Below are positions 11,201 to 22,454 of a stretch of DNA of 62,250 nt, in pieces. The notes beneath the pieces are model-generated. The model searched no databases. It saw only the letters and a program-made list of their open reading frames with translations, and was not told where the DNA came from. The stretch lies in NCBI GenBank assembly GCA_002897115.2, contig BCIH01000002.1, positions 1,300,083-1,362,332 of the forward strand, in the 5' to 3' direction. Source of the DNA: Prototheca cutis (lineage: Eukaryota > Chlorophyta > Trebouxiophyceae > Chlorellales > Chlorellaceae). Position numbers and translations under genes: made by a program. Within the stretch, counting starts at the first letter, position 1, and each line of letters opens with the position of its first letter.

Positions 11201-12026
11201 CGGACCCCCGATCGGCGGGAACCTCCTGTACAATCGTCCGCAGGCCCAGAGCGGCATCGTCGCACGCCGGCTGCCGCCCCGCCAGGAGCTGGGAGCACAG
11301 ACGGTCCAGGATGAGTATCAGCGTGGCACCACTCGCAGGCCGCGCAATCAGGCCCAGGCTGCGAGGATGGACGCGTGCGGTTAATGGACAAGATGATACT
11401 GTAGTGTTCCTGGCCGGGTGAGCCGACTCCGGCACTCGATCTGGTGGTTCATAGTCTCCCACGTCCATGTACATGCGAGCGTGCCTACACACGCATGCAT
11501 AGCCAAATCCACATGAATCCACACAAATAAACCCACCCACCACTTAAGGGCAAGGGCCGAGACGTCTCCGGAAGAGTCCTCCAGCTGTTTCAGCACTGCC
11601 TCTGCCACCCGTTTCTCGATGGCCCGATCATCAAACCGAAACCGGTCCTTGGCCAACTCCGCTGCCAAGTCAGAAGCCGCCATGTACCTGTGCCGTGGGT
11701 TTGTGCAGTGCGAGCGTGTTTGCAAGGGAACTTTCAGAACCGAACTCCAGTGAGAAGGGCGGGAGGCCAGCTGGCGCATGCGCATAGGGCGGGCGAACCA
11801 TGCCCCTGGTGATGCCCAGNCCCATTCCCAACGAGCGCCCTGCACCTAAAGTCCTTGTCATGCGACACCATCTGCGGGTCATGGAATAGGTTGGGGCTGC
11901 CGAAATGAAACCTTCAATGCGCGGTCCTAACTGCACAGTGTCGCAAGTGATCCACCCAGCGGGGCCTCTGCGACCCACCGATCTCCTCACCTTCTCGAGA
12001 ATCAGGGAAAGGGTTATGCTCGACAT
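5222..12026 (-). CDS. CAND1: CAND1 / TIP120, cullin-associated NEDD8-dissociated protein (HEAT repeats)
   Basis: CAND1 binds unneddylated cullin-RBX1 and exchanges F-box receptors of SCF ubiquitin ligases. Starting at ATG 12026, exon 1 (11991-12026) encodes MSSITLSLILEK. Exon 2 (11846-11871) is only 26 bp (MVSHDKDFR). Exons 11541-11687, 11151-11358, 10862-11006 and 10564-10684 follow, joining in frame through the N-terminal HEAT repeats. Downstream blocks match the family in order: the acidic loop YDPNYQVDEEEEAEAEAM, then EEEEYSDDDDVSWKVRNAA, VRRFGEREAVVKSDI and NMGPFKHRVDDGLELRKA. DAYDVKISCHLLLTRL and AVKQEIDRNDDMLRS follow. The last exon is tiny: DLE joins AKYASAQ and TAA at 5222-5224. The product is roughly 1200 residues, the usual size. 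A Ser/Ala/Thr-rich insertion (around 8100-8460) interrupts the repeats. At least fifteen introns, two with simple repeats. One exon near 10470-10550 is uncertain. Confidence 0.93.
6221..6239 (+). repeat. Poly-G tract (poly-C on sense strand) in CAND1 intron
   Basis: Nineteen G on the plus strand. CAND1 is on the minus strand, so this is a C run shortly before the acceptor of the NMGPFKHRVDDG exon. Confidence 0.9.
9282..9302 (+). repeat. (CA)n microsatellite at CAND1 intron donor
   Basis: About ten CA units; on the CAND1 sense strand it reads (GT)n and begins at the splice donor after LLTQ, so the repeat itself supplies the GT of the donor. Confidence 0.9.
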
Positions 12027-12584
12027 TGTGCCCACTCCTTCGATCAATGGCCGTGTCGGCCAACCCCGTCCTGGGAAAACCTTGACCTCCTTCGACACAA
12101 CGGGCCGGGGAGATGGGCCGGCGACCCGGGCTGCAGACCCTCTTGTTCCCTTTCCTGGCAGCCAGTCAAAAATCTGCCTCAAACATTCATGTGAGATCAC
12201 ATGTATGACAACGCATCGGGCTGCCACCTGCTCAGCTACGACGTCCACGCGCGGTGCCATGATCTGTGCTGATCAGCAGGCGCACATGGGCTCCCGCATG
12301 GCGATGGGCGGACCGTGACGGGGGACGGTCCCTGATCAACATGGCCGCAGCCAGGCTGGCACAGACAGAACATGCAACCCTGCTGCTGCTCCATTTGACA
12401 AGAAATTCACCACAATGCGCGCGATGACCTTTACCACGGCAAGTCCAGCGGAGACGTATGGGTGCTTCTGGGTTCGTTGGTGCTGCAGGGCCCTCGATCT
12501 TCCTTCTGGCTTCTAGAGATCCCCATGGCTGTCCTGTAAATTGCCAATCACGTTAAACCCCACCGTGTCTTGCAGGCCACGGCC
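12027..12584. other. Divergent intergenic region between CAND1 and cyclophilin
   Basis: About 560 bp between two head-to-head starts. ORFs here read away from known exons and show no motif; it is a candidate bidirectional promoter. Confidence 0.4.
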
Positions 12585-14045
12585 ATGCGCCGCCTCAATG
12601 CGAGACCAGCTGTGCAGGTGGGCGTGCCCGGGTGGTGTGCATGCCTGGAATGCCGCCTTGAGCCAGACCTTACGGACTGAAAACCTTGCAGAGAGGGACG
12701 GCCGATCAAGAGTAATGAAATTGCAAATGCCCAACATCGCAGGCAGTGTCCCACGCCGGGCGTGTGTCCAAGGCTGCTGGGGCCGCCGCTCGGGCGCCAG
12801 CCTCCAGGGTGTGTGTGCTTCCCTGGGGGAACGTGTGTGCTGTGTGAGTCCCCCTTACCCCTGCTGGTGTCGTCACATGATGCCTATGACGAGATCGCGG
12901 CCCTGGCATCTGCACCTGCCTGTCCTTCCCACCACCCTCCCCAACACGCCTGTCGGCAGGCGTCTGCAGCCTGCGGCTTCTCTCTGACCCCCCGCTCGCT
13001 GCACAGCTCCCGGCACGTGCTAGTTGCCGCTGGCGGCGAGGCTGCGCAGGGTCCCGTGACAAAAAAGGTGTATTTTGACATCACCATCGGAGGCAAGCCC
13101 GAGGGCCGCATCACCATCGGGCTCTACGGCGACGACGTGCCCAAGACCGCCGAGAACTTCAGGGCGCTGGCCGCCGGCACGGGCACCATGACCTACAAGG
13201 GATCTCCCTTCCACAGGGTCATCCCAAACTTTATGATCCAGGTAGGGGGTGCCTTGCCTGGTGCTTGAGAATGCAGTTCGACAGGGTTGCATCGGTGGCT
13301 GATGTCTGTGACGGTGGTGATATCTGGAAGGACGGAGCCGTTTTCAGCGCTTGATGAGCTGCTGGGGGCTGCATCATGCACCGCGACCTGTACCCTAGCC
13401 CCGAACCCCCGCCCTTCTTGTCAACTTCTCCGCAGGGCGGCGACTTTACCAATGGCAATGGCACCGGTGGCAAGAGCATCTACGGCCGCACCTTCCCTGT
13501 GAGCGCCGCGGATGGTGGATGGTGGATTGTTACATGAGTGGATGGCTTGGTTTGATTTTGTCCTAGGGAATGGTCGTCATGCCGTCACCTTTCCCCTGGA
13601 TCTTTCCACCAAAGTGAAGCAATCAGCGCACTCATGGCCGGCATTCCAACGATGACCTCGTGCCAGGATGAGAACTTCAACTACAAGCACGACCGTCCTG
13701 GCCTGATGTCAATGGCCAACGCGGGGCCCAACACCAATGGCTCCCAGTTCTTCATCACCACCGTGCCCTGCCCCTGGCTGGACGGCCGCCACGTCGTGTT
13801 TGGCGAAGGTACGCCAGCATGCTTTGGTGTGCAATGGAAAAGTGCTGGTGTGCATGGAAGAGCCCTTGTCGACCGGGCCTGCTGCCCAACCCTGGCAACC
13901 AACCACAAGCCCTGTGCATTACATAATCCCCGGTGCTGCAGTGGTTGATGGGTTTGACGTGGTGAAGAAGATCGAGGGCACCCAGACGGGTTTCCACGAC
14001 AAGCCGGTGGACCCCGTTATCGTGGCGGAGTCGGGAGAACTCTGA
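12585..14045 (+). CDS. Peptidyl-prolyl cis-trans isomerase, cyclophilin type, probably plastid (CYP20-2-like)
   Basis: Cyclophilins isomerise X-Pro bonds. Exons read ...[18 protein letters not shown] and [11 protein letters not shown] (to 13241), [20 protein letters not shown] (13436-13498), DENFNYKH...[10 protein letters not shown]...[11 protein letters not shown] (13667-13808) and [13 protein letters not shown]...VAESGEL (13942-14045). The active-site Arg/Phe/Met/Gln pattern (FHRVIP, FMIQGGDF), NGSQFFI and the WLDG Trp are all present. [13 protein letters not shown] resembles thylakoid-lumen CYP20-2. The loop before YKGS is shorter than usual. The start is proposed: a 33-bp first exon at 12585 ([11 protein letters not shown]) would join the [13 protein letters not shown] exon in phase and give a plastid transit-like leader. 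A start within 12762-12978 is the alternative. TGTAA, the usual green-algal poly(A) signal, lies at 14080-14084. Confidence 0.88.
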
Positions 14046-14323
14046 GCGGGCATGTGCCCTGGTGCTGAGGTTACATGCATGTAAGGATGACGGACAGTGC
14101 ATGAAGCAACTTCCAGTTCTAGAGAGTAGGGATGGGGGACTTGGAAGCAGGAAAGACTATGAAAAGCCAGCAATGAATTGAACTGTTTGGCAGGTGGAAT
14201 CGCGGGAGAGGTGGGATCGTTTGTTCGTGCGTGTCATCTGCAAGGCAGCACCGACGGGTGCGTGCNCAGATCACCTGCTTACCCATCATCAAGGTGTCAA
14301 AGGAAGAAACAAAGAANTCACGA

Positions 14324-15947
14324 TCACGCCGAACAGTCGGTGCGCGCAGCACAAGTGCACTCGGACGAAAAGCCCTCGGGGGTGCAGCACGAGTCAAAGT
14401 CGACCGACGTGCCGTTCTTGCTGGCAAACCACTTCCAGACCGCCGTGGCTCCCTGGCCGGTGCCCTCGAACTTGCCAGTGGGATCCAGTTGCTGCGCGCA
14501 TGGGCGGGGAGGCAGGGGTTTGCTGAGGTGTGAGGTTGGTGGTGACAGTGCAGCGGCCGGGCATTTCTTCTGTGTTTCCAGTACGACCAGCCAACAGTCC
14601 CTTCATCAAACTCACGTGAGCAGCGCAGCCAAAGTGGCACCAGCTGTCGGGGTACTCCTTGGAGCCATCAAAGCAGGAGGCGTACTCGGGCCAGCCGCCC
14701 TTGCCCCAGTGCAGGCGGCCATTGCAGCTGGGACCCCTGTTGATTGGTGTGCGTTTGGGGTGGCAAGGCTTGGTGGTGGTGATCGTGAGTGGTGGGTTTT
14801 GAGGGGAAATGGTTTTGAAAAAGCCCAGACAGATGACTTGCTTTCAAACTTCACATGAGGTTCCCAGACAGCCTTACCTGAGGACTTTGAGGACCTTGTC
14901 GTAGTCCTTGTTGGGACTGCCCGACAGGCTGAGCCAGTCCTCGATGTTCAAGTACATGCGTGGACCGCCGTTGGTGGGACTGAGGTAGTATGGTTCTCCC
15001 GACACAAACCGGATGAGCGCAGGGTTACGGAAACCGTCACTGACGCGGTTAAACAGACCACTATAGACGGTGTCGGACAGGGCCTTCAGGCACGTGCCGG
15101 CCTGACCCAGTGGCACCGCCACTTCCATCTGGATGTAGGGAGCCAGCGTCGTCGTCACACTCGTCGTCATCTCCGTCACCGACATGTACGCCCTGAGGTT
15201 TGGGTGAGGAGTGAGTGGCAGTTTCATGTGTGAGGATTTGGGACTGGAATCAGGTGAGGGACCGGCCAACCGCACCGTCCATTGACCAGGCAGAACAAGA
15301 TGGTAATTTCCATCCAAATCCACCCAATAAATAGCATGGGCACCCACTTGCGCGTCTCGTAGGTGCCGGGGGTGACATAGGTCTGGGCACCCGCGGAGAA
15401 GACGAGGCCCCAGTAGGCAGCGTTGCTCGTCATGCCCCGGTTCTTGGCCAGTGGCGCCTTGGAAACCTGGTCAAACACGGTTTGACTGTCGGGACCACTG
15501 TAGGCCATCAGGTTTGGCGTCATGCTGAAGTTCAGGTTCTCAATCACCGACGAAGGTTCCTTGTACAGGTGCTGATAGTCCACGCGCCATACAATGTTGC
15601 GCTCCACCATCCACAGAGCCTGGATCGTTCAGTCATGGAGGATTGGGATTTGATGTTGGGGGGCGTGTGGACGCATGGTCTGGCCATTCAGCCAACTACA
15701 CCCGCCCAACCGCCCTATCTCACCTGTGTCTCGTCCACAGTGAAGAGGGCCGCTTGGATCGCAGTGGTGTCGCCGCTGGCCTTGGCAGCGTTGTAGGCAT
15801 CCTGAGTCTTCTGAATCTGGTCGGCAAACGTGCTGAGCTTTAGGTCCTGCACGGGGTGTTGTCGGCTCGGTGNCGGTTGCGGATGCATGCAAGAAGGGGG
15901 GTTGACGGCAGTTGAATGGCCTCAGTCCCCACTGCTGTTTCTCCCCC

Positions 15948-16002
<55 letters not shown>

Positions 16003-17401
16003 CACATGCCTGTTTGGTGCGGGTGACGGACATCTGGGGTACGATGCGGAGCTTGAGACTTGTGATCACGCCGAGGCGACCCGCGCTGACGCCAAAAGCC
16101 TTGAACAGGTGTGGGTCGGAGCCTGGGCTGAAGGTGGCCAGCGTACCGTTGGCCAGGACGGCCGTGAGCTCCATCACCGCAGAGGACAGGGAGCCCTGGC
16201 GCATGGACGAGCCGTGGGTGCCCGTAGCCACCGCACCGCCGATGGTCTGATCGATGAACCAGGAAAAGGCAGGCAGACTCCAGCCCTGAGGCTGCTTGCC
16301 GTACGTGTACCCGGCAAGGTAATCCAGCAGAACACGCTGTGGAATGCCCGCAGACACTGCAACAATGGCAGGAGGAGATGTAATTTTTTTGTTTGTTCTG
16401 GGTTTCTGGTTGCTGCTCACAGCGAGCTGGTGGATGCATGGCACAAGCAATGAGCCAGACAAATGGCTCGTCGCCATTTGCCCGACGGACAACCAACTAA
16501 GGAAACGACTCAGCGTACCAGTCACACTCCGCTCATCCTCGTCCACTTGGATGGGGAACGTGCTGGGAGGTGCCTTGCCGTTGAAGATGCTGGCATCGGG
16601 GGGCGCCAAGATACTGCGCCATCCGAGGGGAGAGGGCCAGTTTGTGTTTGGATGGGGCGACGCCGCGAGCAAGCTGCGTACCATCACAACATCGGGACTG
16701 TCCCATGCGCTCCCAAAAAATGATGTCTAAACAACGGAACCCCAAAATAATGGGTCCCTACTTGTCAAGCGTGGTCTGAATCTCCGTCATGACGATGTTC
16801 ACAGAGTCGGAGTCGTTGCCCGAGCAAAAGTTCTCGCGCCACCAGGAGCCACCCACGCCGTTTGCCTGCAACAAAAGTTGCCAGGCGTCGATTTCATCAA
16901 CACAAATATTCGCTTCATAATGACATATTGCAGGGAGCGCCACACGAGTACGCGCGTGATGCGGACGGGCCAACCCTGTACCGCCGCTGGACCGGCAACC
17001 CACCAGCCCGGCAAAGCCACCCACCTTGACGCGAGGGTGATTGGCCACAATGTCCTGCAGTTCCTGGATGTTCTTCGGCCTGCCAACCTTCACATCACCG
17101 TCGCAAGCAAAGTTCCCTGTGGACCGTGGCGTCGAGAGTCGTGTGAACAGGGTTGCTGAACTCCCACGCGGTCGTTCGGAAACAGCTGTTTCCTTCGGAT
17201 ATTGCGTGTCGCGCGCCACCCCACTAGCGCACCTTGAAAGTTGCTCAGAGCATAGGGCAAGCCACATCCAGTGTTTGCAGCCTCGCCGGCCATGCGGCAC
17301 TCATAGCTGCTGGGGCCCTGCGCGTCGGCAATGGGCACCTGAGCCAGCAGCAGCACAGCGAGGGTTGTCGCGGCGAAGGCCTTTCGATCCATGGCCCGCA
17401 T
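14324..17401 (-). CDS. Secreted FAD-dependent oxidase, L-gulonolactone oxidase / aldonolactone oxidase family
   Basis: The gene runs from ATG 17401 (or 17392) to TGA at 14324 in at least eight exons. The N terminus MDRKAFAATTLAVLLLAQ then VPIADAQ is a signal peptide. It is followed by a Cys-containing segment and a PCMH-type FAD-binding domain (GRPKNIQELQDIVANHPRVK, ANGVGGSWWRENFCSGND, FIDQTIGGAVATGTHGSS, GVITSLKLRIVPQ). The C-terminal part matches aldonolactone oxidases (NLNFSMTPNLM, YIQMEVAVPL, LHWGKGGWPEYASC) and ends in a Cys-rich tail (SCCTPEGFSSECTCAARTDC). Plant GulLO-like proteins have the same signal-peptide-plus-oxidase layout. The usual GxGHSW flavin-attachment His is Gly here (GVGGSW), so FAD is probably not covalently bound. 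The substrate is unproven. Confidence 0.85.
15949..15999 (+). repeat. (AC)n microsatellite in oxidase intron
   Basis: About 25 units. On the oxidase sense strand it is (GT)n within some ten bases of the donor at about 16009. Confidence 0.95.
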
Positions 17402-18452
17402 CTTGGACCAGGGAGCAGTACGATTCTTTGTGCAGCAATGCAATTAGTTCATAATGTTTGACACTGTCCATTTTACCAGGATGCACGCGGTTTTATGCTA
17501 GGTCCTGCTCGACGCCTAGTTCGCATGCAGTGAGGGCGACGTGCAGATCTCCCATGGCATGATCGACATGTGACAACTGTCTGGACGGGTCGAAATCCGT
17601 GGTCGATGTGCTGGCAGACATCAAGCTCAGTCGTCTTGGCTTATCTATGCGAATTGAAAGAGAACATTTGTCGCATGGCGATATGTTGTGACGAGAAATT
17701 CGGGCAGAGGATGCCGAGGGGACAACAAACGTCGCCCACCGCATGTGGACCACGTGATCGGACGAACGATCTCGCCCAAAGGCCACGGGGCCCGTTGCCC
17801 CGACACTTGGACGAAACCATCGCCCCGTGTCGCGTTGCTCGACGTGTCCACACTCTTTCATGTTACCAACTTGCTATGATTGGGAAAGTCATGGTGTCGG
17901 ATCACGCTGTTGGCAGGACGTGAACAGGGTACCTAAACCAACGGCGCAGGAGAGGTGGAGGTGGACGTGCAGTGCCGTGTAAGGGTTTACAAATAAAACA
18001 AGCCCGTGTTTGAATGGCATATTTACCCCCATACGTGCAGAATGGTATTATTAGGCTTTGTGGCAAAATTGCAGGACCCATTGCCGCCCACAGGCGCCCA
18101 GGTTCTGCATTTTCCAATCCTGCAAATGCTTCTGCAAAGCAATGAAACGAGTTCTTGAGGTTGTAACAGATCATGGAGAACGTATAGGCTTGCGTGATAG
18201 CATTTTGAAGGGATCGGCGGCTGGAGTGAGGTAACCCTGCCGTAGCAGGAGCCTTCCTACCATCCCCTTGCCTTGTTTTGTCCTCGCTCGCCAAGCGAGA
18301 ACATCCACCATCGGGTTGGTCCAGCTACAACATGAAAATCTGCGACGTGACGTATCTATGCCCCAAGTGCTTATGTGTATTNCATTTCATAGTCAATTGG
18401 ACTTCGTTCGAGTGGTTAATAGGGCTTGAAAGCGCCTCCGGGCCCAGGGCCA
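17402..18452. other. Divergent intergenic region with two unassigned minus-strand ORFs
   Basis: About 1.05 kb between the oxidase start and PRKRIP1. Minus-strand frames are open at 17493-17861 (ending MGDLHVALTACELGVEQDLA) and at 17902-18294 (containing SLQNAITQAYTFSMICYNLK). The second lacks an ATG at its head. They could be exons of one small gene, but I found no domain. Confidence 0.3.
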
Positions 18453-19245
18453 ATGGCTCTGCAGGCGTACAACGATGACCACTCCAAGGCGTTGGCGCTG
18501 CTACCGCAATTGACGCCGGAGGAGAAGGCGCAAAGAGAGAAAGAGGTGCGCAATTGACAAGACAGTATTTCTGGAACGTTTTTCCGAATTGTGGGAGTGT
18601 GCGCCCCGCCTGAAGGTTGTCACTAGGGGCCCTGCTGCCGGAACCCCGCAGGCAGCGGAACTCGACAAGAAACTGCGGTACATTGTGGAGAATGTCCCGG
18701 ATCGTGCCTACCACGTGATGGGAAGCAATGCTGGCGCCGGCAGCAGCGAGTTCCACACATACAGACATGTGCGTCCATGCGCGGATTGTGCCCTGTGGTG
18801 TGGGGGGCCGGGCAATGATGAGAGCAGGAGTGATGTGGTGTTGACATAGCAATTGTCCTGTTTTGGCCAGCGGGCACCTTGACCACATAATCATGCGCAT
18901 GCTGCTGCAGTCTCGCCGGCGCGAGCAGGAACGACAGGCCCGAATGGAAGCAGATTTCCAGGAGGCCCAGAAGCGCAAGGAGCTGGAGGTGCGGCGGTTT
19001 ATGTGATAGGTCCTATAACGTTGATCCTGTGCTGCACTGCTGAGGGGCCCAACAAAGTCCATCCCGACGCTGGCATGGCCGCAACCACCACGTAACCGCA
19101 GGAGAAAGTCACGAGCTTGGCGGAGGCGGACGAGCAGCGGACGGCGAAACGGAGAGAAAAGCGGCAGAAAAAGAAGGTAAGGGTGTGTTTTCTGGCTTGG
19201 AGGGCCCAGGATGGAGGGGGGATGCTCGATCCAGGTGTGGCACTC

Positions 19246-19308
<63 letters not shown>

Positions 19309-19473
19309 ACTCCCACACGCACACAGGCAAAGCTGATGGAGGCCAAGACTAGGAAGGCTGGGGGCGAGAGCCCAGGTGCTGTGCAAGAGGATCAGAGGTC
19401 AAATGATGCTACAAAGATGGCCGAACAGGCTGAGGTGTCTGCAGAGGAGCCAGAAACATTGGAACTGGACTGA
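18453..19473 (+). CDS. PRKRIP1: PRKRIP1 homologue (DUF1168 spliceosomal protein)
   Basis: Five exons (18453-18545, 18652-18768, 18911-18988, 19102-19176, 19327-19473) join in phase 0 to give 169 residues. The family signature is in exon 2: HVMGSNAGAGSSEFHTYRH, continuing into exon 3 as SRRREQERQARMEADFQ. A basic helix then follows (TAKRREKRQKKK), and the tail is acidic and Ser-rich. In animals PRKRIP1 is a long-helix component of the catalytic (C*) spliceosome and binds double-stranded RNA; that role is inferred by family. The length is close to the human protein. The fourth intron contains a (GA)n tract. Confidence 0.9.
19248..19304 (+). repeat. (GA)n microsatellite in PRKRIP1 intron
   Basis: About 28 GA units between the donor at 19177 and the acceptor ending at 19326. 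Confidence 0.95.
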
Positions 19474-19955
19474 AAATGGGCAGACGCTCCGTCGTTCAAG
19501 GATCTGTTTTGGTAGCTGCACCTACTCCTTGCTCGAAATCATTTCATTCATCCATCGTGTTGATTTTGAAAAAAGCAAACCTGCATGACAAAAGGATACT
19601 TTCTTCATCATCCAATGAGCAACGGGGGTTCTCAATCAAATAGTGTGGTGACGTCCNTGTGGGGGGNGTCGTTCTGGGCCGGGACCCACCACCCCTCCAC
19701 GTTCCCATCCACGACACCACCAGAGGATCCATCTGCTCGTATGTGCCATCGACCCCCATGACGCACATCGCAAATGGGAGTCTTATTTATTCAGCGCATT
19801 TTCTTGTGTATGACTCACGACATTGGAAAGGGGACACGACCATTTTGACGCGCAAGACTTGGCATGTTCGGGCGGCGCTCCGTCTAGGCCCCCGACATCG
19901 CCAGGTTCAGCTGTGGACGGTCCTGCTAACCGGCAGCAGCCCTGCCGAGCCAGCA
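19474..19955. other. Intergenic region between PRKRIP1 and CLP1
   Basis: Tandem gene spacing of about 480 bp with two N positions. No supported ORF; presumably PRKRIP1 3' end plus CLP1 promoter. Confidence 0.4.
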
Positions 19956-22248
19956 ATGTCTGCCCAGGATGGAGAAGCCGTGGAGCATGAGCTCAAGCCG
20001 GTGAGCGGATGGCGTGCTCTGTTTGGAGACCCAGTACTGACCCACTGATAGTGCCATGCAGCTGAGCCCAGTCTGCCTACTCGTTGCCAGAGGAACGAGC
20101 TACGATTGGAGGTCGGATGGGACAGCACTGTCACAATCACGGTACGGTCTGTGAAGAAGGTGCCTCCAGCCAGTATGGTTGCTTGAAACTCCTGGAGAAC
20201 AGGAGGCAGCATTTGGAGATGGGGGTGGGGGTGGCATGTACACCGACATAGGGCAGAATGGCAGTGTGCGCCTGCTGCATCGGTGGCCGTCCGTCACAAT
20301 CATCACCCTGTTCACACAACCTATATGCCATAATAATTGCAGCTGAAAAAGGGGGGGGCCGAAGTGTTTGGTACGGCCCTCGTCCTGGGCGAGAAGGTGA
20401 ATGTCTCTGGCCAGAAGCTGGCAGTCTTCACATGGGAGGGCTGTNCGCTCAGCGTCTCCGGCCAAGCCGAGATCATGTGCGTCATGGTGTTTGGTGCCTG
20501 GGGGAAGATTCTGTTCTTGTGGAGTACACTTCACTTGCATCCGCCTAGCTTTGCTGACGCTTGGCGTAGACCAAGGCAGTTGTGCACCATGACAATTCCG
20601 TGACCTCCTCGCAACCCCAACCCCACCCACAGGTACATCTCGGAGGAGACACTTATGCAGAGCTACGTCAACGTCCATGATGCCCTCGAGGCCAGGCGCA
20701 AGGCAGCCATGACGAACAGCCGGCCTGGGCCCAGAACCATGGTAGGGGAGGTTTTCTTCGGAGGAACCTCTGCGGGTGGCACTGTGCGCAGGCAAATAGC
20801 CATGTCCACCCTGTGGGCCTTTCCTTAACCTCTCTTCCCTCCCTAAACCCACGTAAACGTAAAAATACAGCTGGTGGGACCAGTGGATTCGGGGAAGAGC
20901 ACGCTGAGCAAGATTTTATTGAATTATGCTGTCCGGTGTGGGTGGTACCCCACTTTTGTCGACCTTGATATCGGTATGGATGTGGGGGTAGGCATGTTTT
21001 GGCTGCTATGGTTACGGACATATGATTGAAATGACGTAAACGCGGGCTCTGTATTGTTACAAATTATGCATAGGTCAGGGGAGCATAACGGTCCCTGGGT
21101 GCCTGGCGGCGACAGCCGTGGAGGCCCCCATCGACATCGAGGAGGGCCTGACCTCTGACGCGCCGTTGGTCTACTACCTGGGCAGCATGGCCGGCCAGGA
21201 CGTGCCTGCGCTCTACCGCCATGGGGTCGAATGCCTGGCTGCCATGCTGGCAAAGAGAGAAGAGGCCAGCGTCGCCCAAGGCCTCAAGGTGCGTCGGTTG
21301 GAGAGCGGTTCGAATTTTGGGAAGACCTCATCCCTCTCGGAGTCTCTGCCCCACCCAAGAGACACACAACAGCCTTCCTCCCTCCTGCCCTCTCTCATTC
21401 TATAGGTGGCTGCCTCGGGGCAGTTTATCAATACCATGGGTTGGATCGAGGGAGAGGGTTACGACCTGCTCAAGCATGCCATTGCAACACTCAAAGTGGA
21501 TACGGTGCTCGTCCTGGGCAGCGACCGGCTCCACTCCCAGCTGTCATCTGACTGCAAGGGTGAGTGAGGGAGGGAGGTGGAGCCTAGAGCTGGGGGGGAG
21601 TTGCAGGGATGCTTTCCAGGCAGCCTGCCGCAGGGTCAAGGATATCCCTTTCTTGTGCCATCTCCGACTACTGCAGGGCTGAATGTGGTCAAGCTGGCCA
21701 AGTCTGGCGGCGTGGTGTCCCGTTCCCGTGAACTCCGTGCCGAAGCTCGCAAGGTGCGCAGGCTCCTTGGGCCCTGCTTTCTTCTTCCTTCCCATGGGTG
21801 CATTGGCATGTCGACCGGGCTCTCAGCCCTCGGTTCTCCTTTCATTCACATCCCCCCCTTGTCACAGGCTCGGGTGGAGGAATACTTTTACGGTCCTCAG
21901 CGGACACTGAGCCCTGCTTCCCAGACGCTGATGCTGGATGATTTTGAGATTTATCGTGTCGGCGGCCGACCACTCGCGCCCAGCTCGGCCCTGCCCATCG
22001 GTGCCAGTTCCGTGGTAGACCCGCTCAAGCTGAGCCGGGTGACGTTGCCACAGGACCTGCCCTTCACGCTTCTGGCTGTGAGTCATGCGCCCAGCGCAGA
22101 TCTCCTGCTTTCGTCCCCAGTGGCAGGGTTTGTCTACGTCCAGGATGTGGACCTGGCAAAGGGCCAGGCCACCGTGCTTGCGCCGCGGCCGGGGCAGCTT
22201 CCGGCTAGTTTCCTGCTGGCAGGGACGTTTAAGCTCTACCTGGACTGA
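19956..22248 (+). CDS. CLP1: CLP1, polyribonucleotide 5'-hydroxyl kinase / pre-mRNA cleavage factor subunit
   Basis: CLP1 is a P-loop subunit of the mRNA 3'-end cleavage complex and, in animals, an RNA 5'-kinase in tRNA splicing. First exons: 19956-20000 ([15 protein letters not shown]), 20091-20141 ([17 protein letters not shown]), then from 20343 ([28 protein letters not shown]). The Walker A motif is GPVDSGKST followed by [23 protein letters not shown] (Walker B-like region). The C-terminal domain is marked by [38 protein letters not shown] and LPASFLLAG. All three CLP1 domains are present and the length is normal. The gene ends at 22248, with TGTAA at 22296-22300. One N falls in the exon at 20445. 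It converges on the next gene with about 200 bp between stops. Confidence 0.95.
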
Positions 22249-22454
22249 CCTCACACGATATTCGGGAGCATGACGCTACATGGGCCCACGCAGCATGTAA
22301 TGCACGTGCAACCGATGAAATGAATTCGATGTAGAGATGAAAGCAAGATGAATGCAAGACCAAGACAAGGGGCAGGGCATTATCATGACAAATCAGGAGA
22401 AGGGTGTTCAAGAAAGAAAGAGAACAGGAAACTCGACCCGTGAACGCTGCTTGC

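Noticed and set aside
18380..18450. Possible tRNA B-box-like string near TTCGAGTGG
   Set aside because: No A-box or cloverleaf could be formed around it. No tRNA is supported anywhere in the window.
19117..19473. ORF with a long Arg-Glu repeat read through the (GA)n tract
   Set aside because: The tract lies in an intron with good donor and acceptor. Splicing restores the PRKRIP1 frame without it.
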